A DNA stretch of 64,000 bases from contig NC_040011.1 of NCBI RefSeq assembly GCF_000972845.2, forward strand, positions 29,008,806 through 29,072,805. The letters are read 5' to 3'. Position 1 is the stretch's first letter; every line of letters begins with the position of its first letter. The notes below the pieces were generated by a model. That model worked only from the letters and a program-made list of their open reading frames with translations. It had not been told where the DNA came from and did no database searches. Below, piece after piece: positions 55,756 through 64,000 of the stretch. The position numbers and the translations under genes were made by a program. Origin of the DNA: Larimichthys crocea. Its lineage: Eukaryota > Chordata > Actinopteri > Sciaenidae.

Positions 55756-55785
55756 CTGTGTGTTTGTGTGTGTTTGTGTGTGTGC
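55756..55785. repeat. Imperfect (TG)n microsatellite
   Basis: TG repeats broken by two TGTTTG units. Confidence 0.8.
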
Positions 55786-57530
55786 ACTGTGCCCCTGGGC
55801 AGATTCTTTAAAACACTTTGTAGCATAACGCCCCAGAGTACTGTTACGAAACAGTTCAGTTATTTAGGGTTCATGATTATTTGTCCTTCATAGAAAATAT
55901 GCATGCATGATTTGAAATATTGTTTTATGTTTTTATGTATTGTATTTTCTCATTAAAGTAGTGCAAAGTATTCATAGAGCAAAATGAAAGAGCAACCTCA
56001 CTGCTCATAATACTTTATATCAAATCAAACCTTTTAATGTTGGGCCTGTGTCGCTTTATAGTACACTGTTCAAAAGAGCATGAAGTGTGTTTTTTCAACC
56101 AGATGCCAATTGCCTGACAAATTATACCTTTCTTTCTTCCCCTGTGTGTGTTCTGGCACAAAGACAGTTGTAAAACAAAGTTATACAACAGCAGACAACT
56201 ATGGCTTCTTTATGCAGAGTCTAAATTGGGCTCTTGGGGATTCAGTGCTGTGAGGTGACAGTAAATGGAAGAGATTTCATACTGCATGCAATCTTAGTAA
56301 GTAAAAGGTAAATTTTCATCTCAAAAGTTTGCTTTGTGGCACGTGTTTGGTCGTTGAGTTGAGTGTTTCCAGCCACAATTTTGAAGGCGTCATGCAGTAC
56401 TGTATCACTATTTTAGTGGTACACAGGGGGCACATGTACAGTGCGAGTTGTACTGTAGTATCGAGTTGGCATTCACACCCACAAACACACACCCAAACAT
56501 ATGCAAACATACAGTAACGTGCAGTGTACAGTGGTTTCTTATGCAGCTGCCTCCTCTTAGAAAACGACTATACCTACTTTTCTTTACTTTGACTTTTTTC
56601 TCAATATATATATAAAAAACTATCAGATAAAAAAAAACTATAAAACCAATTAATGCCATGTCACAAATGAATGGCACAATATTATAAATGTATGTTAAAC
56701 AACAGCTGTAAATGGCTGCATATAATTTTTTCAAAAACTTTAACATCTTCTTAATTACTCTGTTATTAATTCAAGATTTATTAAAACAACAACAACATGG
56801 TAAAAGTTTGCTTATTTTGTAATATCAGAGGCAATACCACACAGTCACACACGTACTCGGCTTGTTGTTCAGTTCGCAGCACAGGCGTGCTGTGAGTACA
56901 AGAATAACTCCTCCGACTTATATACCACAGCCATATGCAGAAGTAGACCACGTGACAGTGAGGTGACATCTTCTTATGTTTTCCCATCACGCCTCACTGA
57001 AGTGATGTTCAGCTCTGAGACACTGAGGTAACATTTCTGCGACCACAAACTTCCTCTATCTCTGACAGAAATCATGAACAGTGGCAAAAATGACCCCAGC
57101 CCATGGGCCCAACCTTAGGGTGGCTCTGTTTCCTGTGATGAAAATATCTAAAGTGAAAGATACTTACACAACTCGCACGCATTGTGTGAGTGACACTTTT
57201 TGAGTTGAGTGATACATACATTAAGAAAGATCATATGGGAAGTTCAGTAGTCCAGTATTTTGTTTTATTTGTATAATTTTTCAATGGTTAAGAAGAAGAG
57301 CCAATAATGCCTATTCTAGGCAGAGGCCAGTGACACAATCTGGTACACTTGCATTTATACTGAATAGGTGTGGTGCCATATTGTGTATTTTTTTTTTTTT
57401 AACAGCTAAATTTGGCATAGTGCATTTGTAATAACTTTTGTCGGCACTGCACGTGAAAAACAACTTTGTGGCCTATCCTGTTCAAACAAGCCAACCACTC
57501 CTTATCCCCCAAAATCTTATGAGCGTAAAT

Positions 57531-57563
57531 TGTATTCACTTCCAGTAACTGGAAGTGAATGCA
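57531..57563. repeat. 33-bp near-perfect palindrome with ETS-like arms
   Basis: ATTCACTTCCAGT (57534-57546) is followed by a single A and its exact reverse complement (57548-57560). Two further base pairs match beyond one mismatch, giving 15 of 16 paired positions. Each arm carries GGAAGT, the ETS-family core, so the two sites face each other with 7 bp between TTCC and GGAA. A 13-bp perfect arm with a 1-bp centre is not expected by chance in 64 kb. Confidence 0.85.
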
Positions 57564-58036
57564 ATGGCCAATGTGGTATTAGTCACATGACATCCCAAAC
57601 AGTCTTCTAAACTGAAACTGAATCCCTGGGGGTTTCCACCAGTAATTTATAGTATACACCTTCGATCTCTGGTGTACACTTGTTTCGGAGAAAAGGGTTT
57701 AGCCTCATAGTACTCTGTTCAGCTTTATCTAAAATTGTTTCCTTCAAGCATTTTGGCACCTTCAAAACTCCAAGCAGGGGCTTATTTGTCTGCCAAGGAG
57801 AGGAGTCTCTTATGGGAACACTAAAAGCCAAACAAATTAAAAGAGATTGGGAGAGATTACCGCCCCAAAAAAGCAGCTTTATATGGGAGCAGTAAAATCA
57901 CGGCCAGGCAGTGTTTGTTTGTGTACAAGTTAAAGAGCTCCTGGCAGCTATTGGTAAGTTGTTGGGAAGATACTCGCCAAGTTGCTGCATGAGCTGTAAC
58001 ATTATTGATCAATCTGGAAATTGGAAGAGCATATGA

Positions 58037-58055
58037 ACACACACACACACACACA
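58037..58055. repeat. (AC)9 microsatellite
   Basis: 19 bp of AC dinucleotides. Confidence 0.85.
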
Positions 58056-59853
58056 TGCACCAACAAAATGCAAGCACACACACTCATCTTCAAACATGCA
58101 TCTTTCTCTGTGGTCTGTAAATCTTGCCATGCGGCTCTTTACCAGACGATGGACAAACGTTTAACGGTCAGCTTGACCCTGACAGGACCGTCAGAGACAT
58201 AAAGCAGAGGCAGTAATCTGGCTCCCGACACACTTGTCAGGATATGGGAAGGAGGTTGTGGTAATTTCATGCTGGCACCTAACAGTTTGGCTGCTCAACT
58301 GAAGACACAAGTAACTAAAATGTCACGGCTTTCTAACACCGCATTCAAAGGGACTACAGATGTTTTTCCAAAATTTGTACATCCAGGAAAACTCAATACA
58401 GGATGCATGTTTTTGCCAGCAACACTTTGCCTCACATTCATTCAGTTCCACATGTTCACACCTGGGACATTTATGAGCAGTTTTCAGCTGTTGGCCTTAG
58501 GTGAGAAACATATTTGTCACTGGCACTGTTGGAAGAATTTTGGTTGAATGTAAACCTCCCTCATGGTAGGCAAGAAGTCAACCTCTAAACTGCTGATGTA
58601 ACATCCCTACTGAAACACAGGTGGTACAGGTAGTATTAGTGGGCCCTCTAGAGGCCTTAGGCTCATGTGCACAACATGCACAGCTGCCAACAGTTACACC
58701 TTGAGCTAAAGGAAAAGCAGCAGAACGGTTATGAGCTATGGTGTTTGTTCAAGGCCCCACTTTTCTAACTATCCTTCAATCCTGAGTCCAAGGCACTACA
58801 GGTTTCCTGTCCTAGCAGCTGCAGTAGGTTACTGCATCCATTTATCATCCTAGGTGTAAAACAGTCCCTGATTAAGTGGACAAAATGAATACTAGAAGAA
58901 TCCTGAACCATCAGAACCTTAACTGAGATCCTCTGCTTTGATTTTGCATATTTTGTGCAACATAATTACAAGAGCACGTATTTCGCTTAAGGTCGTCTCA
59001 TGGCTGTCTAAACTATGTGCTTTTCCACCAGTTCTACTTAAATAATCACTGAAGTCACTTTATGGATGCTCTGTTGTTCTCTCCTGCAGAGCAATGAGCG
59101 ACCAATCTAGTACCAGTGAGCCCCCTAGAGGTAGATATTTTCATTGCAATCTTGGCTCATACCCAGAGGGTGTGTTACCTGAGGACACACAAACAACATG
59201 CCTCAGCTTTCAACTATGACACACAGAACAAAAAACCAGACACAATAATTGCATTGCATTGTAAGGAGCACCCAAGTTCACAAGTGCGTGTCTGTATGTC
59301 AAGTCTAAGTGCACCACTTGTCTTGTCATATTGTATTGTATCATCCTATCATAATGACTTGCCAAACCCCAACAGCAATTAGTGATGTTTTAGGTAAAAA
59401 GAGAATTAAATACACAATATGATTCTCACCTCAAAGTGCTCAAAAGGACATAAACTGCTGTAAGCAGTAGATAAAGGTAAGTATAGCTACAAATAATCAC
59501 TTTTCTAACAGGGCAAGCTGCACTGCAAGCCATGCTTTCAATGTTTCTTCCTTTTTCTATGCTAAAAAACTGTATAAAACCACAACTGCACGGGACTGCA
59601 ACTCACGATGACATGCCATGAGATATTATTCTACGTCTTATTTCCATTTTCCACAGATCACATGCACCTTTCTTTTTTTACTCTTGCCTATTAAACCTGC
59701 TGAGTAGGAAAACAGCGTGACCTCGCCTGTCCCTGGCACACTGTGTCTCCCTTTTGCGGACTGGCACGACGCCCAGACGGCTGCTTCTTGCGTGCCACCA
59801 CTGTTTGGGTAGATTTGCATCTGTGCTCTAGAGAAAACTGGGATGATTCATAG

Positions 59854-59859
<6 letters not shown>

Positions 59860-59896
<37 letters not shown>

Positions 59897-59902
59897 GTGT
59901 GC
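59860..59902. repeat. (TG)n microsatellite with one interruption
   Basis: About 42 bp of TG with a single GC interruption near the right end. Confidence 0.95.
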
Positions 59903-60868
59903 TGTCTCACTTAAGTCTGTCCTCCCTCTCTGCCTTACTCTCACTTCTCATTGAAACTATTTCTGTATCATTCTCCCAAGAGCGCACTAAACATTAAAAT
60001 AGGGGTGATTATAGTAACTTAAACACAGATGTGTGAAGACCTTACAATGGGACACAGTAACACAGAAACAGTATAGTAAGCAGTGAAGTAAACAGGAAGG
60101 TTGAATGACGACAATATGGTGGACATCCTGAATACGAGAGCAAAAACACAAACAAATAAAGACCTAAACACCTCGGGTGGAGGCGAGCTGCTCATTTTGC
60201 TGCACACTTGGGAAGCAAGGGTTTTCCTGAAAAAAATTATATATAATGTGAGGGCCCAACAGGGAGTACGCCCAGGACATCGGCACAAACGTTCCCATTC
60301 ATCATGAGGACCAATGCATGTCAGGCCTTTTATGTAAAGTACAGTATATACAGTGCCAGTGGATGAATGAGCACGTTGGCAGTAGCAGGATATATTATTG
60401 TCCCCAAAGGAGGTTTTAGTCATCATGACCCCATTTCAGTGGGCTCGCTTTTACTTTTACAGAACACATAATTAAATATAAAGGATATTTCCCTTTACAC
60501 TTTTTTTTTTTAAACCAAATGTGACACAGTGTAACACCTAGTAAGTGCAATAAAGTTTACAATGTGCCAGGCAAGTAAATGCCATCCACATGTTTAAAAC
60601 ATTTCAAATAACGATGGGCGTTCTATTTAGAAGAATAATTCTCCCTCTAGAGGCGATGCTCATCATAAAGTTGTTTGGACCTAATTTCTTCATTTTATTT
60701 CCTCATTATATGCCAGAGCATCCGGGGCAGTAAGAGAACTGCATTGAGGACACAACCTCCAGTGTTCATTATCTGATTATTTGCAGTCTGTTTTTTGGGA
60801 ACTGCACACAATTAATTGATATGCTGGAGTTACAGTTTGCCCCCTGTCCCCTTCCATCCTCACCTTGA

Positions 60869-60893
60869 TTTTTTTTTTTTTTTTTTTTTTTTT
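60869..60893. repeat. 25-T homopolymer
   Basis: An uninterrupted T run, followed by AGG. It could be the poly(A) tail of a reverse-oriented retrocopy, but I recognise no source sequence next to it. The length may be imprecise because sequencers slip on such runs. Confidence 0.9.
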
Positions 60894-61254
60894 AGGTCAA
60901 AGCAGATTTGTTCCCAGAGCAGTACAACATAACAGAGCTGATCATCATGGGAAATATTTGTTGACTTTAAAACCAGCAAACAAACTTTAATATGTCTAAT
61001 AGAATAAACAATCTCTTCAAAGAGCAGATGAGAACACACAATTTGATTCACATGAAAGACGATTCTGTGCTGCTTGTTCTGTAAATCACTGGGTCCTGAA
61101 GAATGAACATGCTGAAGAATCAAGGCCACTGCTAACAGAACAGGCTACACTGTATTCTACACTGGAGTCAACATACATTATCCAACTTTCAATACACTAC
61201 AACGGAACAATGTCTAACATTTTGAATGATGAATATTCTCATCATCATGTTATA

Positions 61255-61465
61255 GTGCCATGCCATTGTTACGATGGCGCATTAGTGTCTCACTGGACCA
61301 AAAGCCCAATTCTCCGAAAGCCCCAAAAACAAATGCCCATTACACCGTAAATACAAACTTTCTCGTGACTGATGATGAATCAGCAGAAGTTGCTGACCAT
61401 GATCTTTTCCTAAACCTTACCAAGCAGTTTTGGTGCCTAAACCAAACAAAACAGCCACCGTAACC
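61255..61465. repeat. Probable old dispersed fish repeat fragment
   Basis: The words CCCAATTCTCCGAAAGCCCC, AAATGCCCATTACACCG and, downstream, CCTAAACCTTACCAAGCAG, TTTTGGTGCCTAAACC resemble phrases I have seen repeatedly in perciform non-coding DNA. The copy is degenerate and its termini are not visible, so the class is unknown. This rests on memory rather than comparison. It explains the open frame 61260-61463. Confidence 0.35.
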
Positions 61466-61973
61466 TGAAATCTTTCTCAGCACACCTTGTTTTTAAAAAA
61501 AATATTACCATATCAATGTCATGTTTTTACCTTGCCTAAGCATGAAAAACATGTGGTGGACTATTGTGTACACTTTGAAATAATACCAGGTTGGTATTTT
61601 TTGTAGCAATGGCCATTTGTTTTTAGGATAACAGGGTCACAAATGGTCTTGTGATCCAATGAGGCATTTTTCTATTGAGGTTTCAGAATAATGGTAGTCC
61701 TCTCTGCCTACTAGGCTAGCAAAACATTAGAAATAGATTGATATACAATATGTGCATATGAATATACATATTGGAAATAAATGCCAATATGCTATTAAAT
61801 ATGGTTTATAAAACTTAGCATTCATCTGATTATGTATTGTTGGCATCAGTCTTTCCTCCTATTTATGTTTGTAGTCCATTTAAGCCCCTAAGTGGCATAC
61901 GCAATAGTATATAAAAAAAAATCTATGCACCAATTGTCATTGTCCTTGAGCTGCATGGTATTGTAGCTCATAC

Positions 61974-61994
61974 AAAAAAATAAATAAATAAATA
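61974..61994. repeat. (AAAT)4 microsatellite
   Basis: A-rich tetranucleotide run after seven As; no retroposon body recognised. Confidence 0.75.
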
Positions 61995-64000
61995 ACTGTC
62001 TGATTTTGGAAGTGGGCTGATTTTCCTTCTGTGCAAGTAATGAAGAGGAGCTCTCAGCACAGAATGCAGTAAAAGCTTTTTGGCAAAAGTCCTCCCCAAC
62101 TTGAATGGTAGCATTCAAGTTGCTCATTTAAAGTCTGAGGTAGCCAGGTTTATTTTATCTTCTTTTCTTTTTTTGTGGCTGTAGGGTAAAGTAGTTGGTA
62201 ATACTTCAGTTGTTCTTTTTTCAACATTGGCCTTAGGCTATTCAAGAAGCTGTGGTTGTGTGATGACGGTGCAATGGGCACAGCGTCTTTCCCTTGATTG
62301 AGGCTGGGTGACTTAAGGTCAAGTTGGCAATGCTGCTGACCCAATGTGAGAAAACATATCAATATCCTTGAGACTGTACTCAAACACAACATAGGAAACC
62401 AAACAAGTGCATACAGATTATAATATACTCTTAGGCATGTCTTTGGACCTTGCTTCAGAATGACAAAAGAACATTTGCAGTTTTTGCATAGTACAAAAAG
62501 TTCAATGTGAAACCTTCTCCTTCCTCAGACTGTGAATTTAGTATATTTTTCAAACTTTTTCAAACAAAAACGAAACTTGCCACTCGCAATGTCACATTTA
62601 ACAACATCTTGTTTGGAATTTTACATCGTTTCACAGTTCAAACTCTAGGTTTGTTTCACGGATGAGTTGAATTTTACATGATGATAAAGTACCTGCAATA
62701 AACTGACCACTGTTGCATTCATTTATCATCGACCTGTCTTTGTAAATAGTGAATCCTTGCAGCATTTCATTGTTCTAGTTCCATTTTGCCCATTTTGAAA
62801 ACTTGTTGTGTCTAATCAGAGGAGGTCTGTTGGTATAACTCGTATTAACTGAACTTTAAAAAAAAAACATTTTCCATAAAAGTCTTTTCAGCTTAGATTT
62901 CTTTCACTGTCACTGATAAACAACATCCAATTGTTAATGATGTCTTTCTGTAAGTGAAGGCTGATGTGCGTGTGTGTGTGTAGGTGGTTTTCAGCCACTT
63001 CCTTTTGTAAAAACCAACCAAGGACAGTGTGTTCTGAGAGTGACTGCTTTCACTTTGCAGAGCAGCCACAGAAAGGTCGATGACAAAGGTGCAAGCAACA
63101 TGTTTTTTTTTTGTTTTTTTTCTGTCAGTGAGACGGAGGCACGCATCTCCAATATAATGAGCCTCAAGGTGACGTGAGACGACTCCACAGTGACCTCCAT
63201 TTATTGTACGTACTGTTTTTTTTTACATAATTGTTTTGGTTTGCGGCCCTGTGAGATGTGTGCAGACACAAAAGCCTCAGCACAGAAACACATGTATACG
63301 TGTACCACAGACTAATTGACTCTCCTGTCTGAATGTGGTTTGTCAGTTAGCTTTGTTAATGTAGACTAGTTAATTTCACAACATTTCATCCTGCAGCTCA
63401 TTTCCCTGTATGTTCTTAATCTGCATTGTCACCACAAGGGCGGTAAGCGCAATGTGCTTCATCCTAACGGTTTGTGGAGGATTAGTGATACGCCGAACAA
63501 AGGCTGCTGTTTTGGCTGACTGGTAAGGCCTTTCATGGGTTTAGTGGTGGCTGCTCTGTACATTTTGTTCAGCCATGGGATATGTCTATTGACAGCTTTG
63601 GCTGCCATATTGCTAGGTATCATAGAGGCACTCTTAGTGCCACAGAGACATACTGCCAGAGATTTGCTGAGTCTAAATATCTTCCCTGGAGATGGATTTC
63701 GCCAAATGGGCATCTGCTGAAAGCTTCATCTTCATCACCATTTACTGCTGTGGAATTAAACATGACTTACACTTACTTGATTCTGCACTTGAATCCATGG
63801 GCAATGCCAACCTTCACTACTTGTTATCAGCTACATCAAAGATTATTCCCCGACTCTCTTTCTTTGATGACAAAATGGCTCAGATAGATGCCAGGAAATT
63901 TGGTTTAATAACCGGTTTGTTACAGCGAGGCTCATACTTGCACTCCACAGGAAGAAAAGACAGTCTGAAACTAAAGACAAAAAGCATGGAACTAAAGATA

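Larger units (their letters stand above)
55626..64000. other. Right-hand non-coding region
   Basis: No gene recognised. It holds GT/CA microsatellites, the 33-bp palindrome at 57531, three CTAGAGG-centred sites between 58.6 and 60.7 kb, a 25-T run at 60869 and an old dispersed repeat near 61.3 kb. Open frames at 57607-57831 (-) and 63535-63887 (+) read somewhat like protein but lack splice signals or homology I can name. Confidence 0.55.

Noticed and set aside
57607..57831. Protein-like open frame on the minus strand (74 codons)
   Set aside because: No family recognised, the plus strand is also open here, and there are no splice or start signals to support it.
61746..61773. 8-bp inverted repeat CAATATGT/ACATATTG
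   Set aside because: AT-rich and short; expected by chance many times in this composition.
63557..63571. Perfect loose glucocorticoid-element core (TGTACAtttTGTTCA)
   Set aside because: About one such match is expected by chance in 64 kb, and it lies 46 kb from tsc22d3.

Overview
The window looks like nuclear DNA of a ray-finned fish, probably a spiny-rayed (percomorph) teleost. It is AT-rich by eye, has many long CA/GT and GA microsatellites, degraded DNA-transposon pieces, and one intron-containing vertebrate gene with short introns. There are no operons, ribosome-binding sites, phage or CRISPR. Almost every short open frame is compatible with chance in AT-rich non-coding DNA.

The one gene I recognise with confidence is tsc22d3 (glucocorticoid-induced leucine zipper, GILZ), on the + strand. 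Its short isoform is encoded by three exons: 14547-14671, 15105-15156 and 15777-16049, giving 149 residues. All four splice sites are GT/AG, and the protein has the TSC box and a four-leucine zipper. A perfect CRE lies about 230 bp before the ATG. A roughly 1.45 kb 3' UTR ends at an AATAAA at 17496. The tail after the zipper carries nine glutamines where, as I recall it, mammalian GILZ is rich in proline and glutamate.

Upstream, 1-14.28 kb has no recognisable gene. It does contain an open frame at 9930-10294 that ends in a strong splice donor in exactly the phase needed to join tsc22d3 exon 2, so it is a candidate alternative first exon for a longer isoform.

Downstream, 17.5-64 kb is a gene desert as far as I can see. 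It holds an intact non-autonomous hAT transposon (24986-25386) with 8-bp target duplications and a stub of a possible transposase frame, a LINE/SINE-like 3' tail near 32.2 kb, a hAT-like terminus at 38790, a dense microsatellite cluster at 48.4-50.5 kb, a 33-bp palindrome with ETS-like arms at 57531, and an old dispersed repeat near 61.3 kb. Two stretches show coding-like features without homology I can name: a 63-codon frame with a signal-peptide-like start (43443-43634) and a 93-bp exon-like segment (55533-55625). Both are hypotheses.

No convincing new biological system is visible. The most testable leads are the alternative tsc22d3 exon, the polyglutamine tail, the palindrome and the hAT element.
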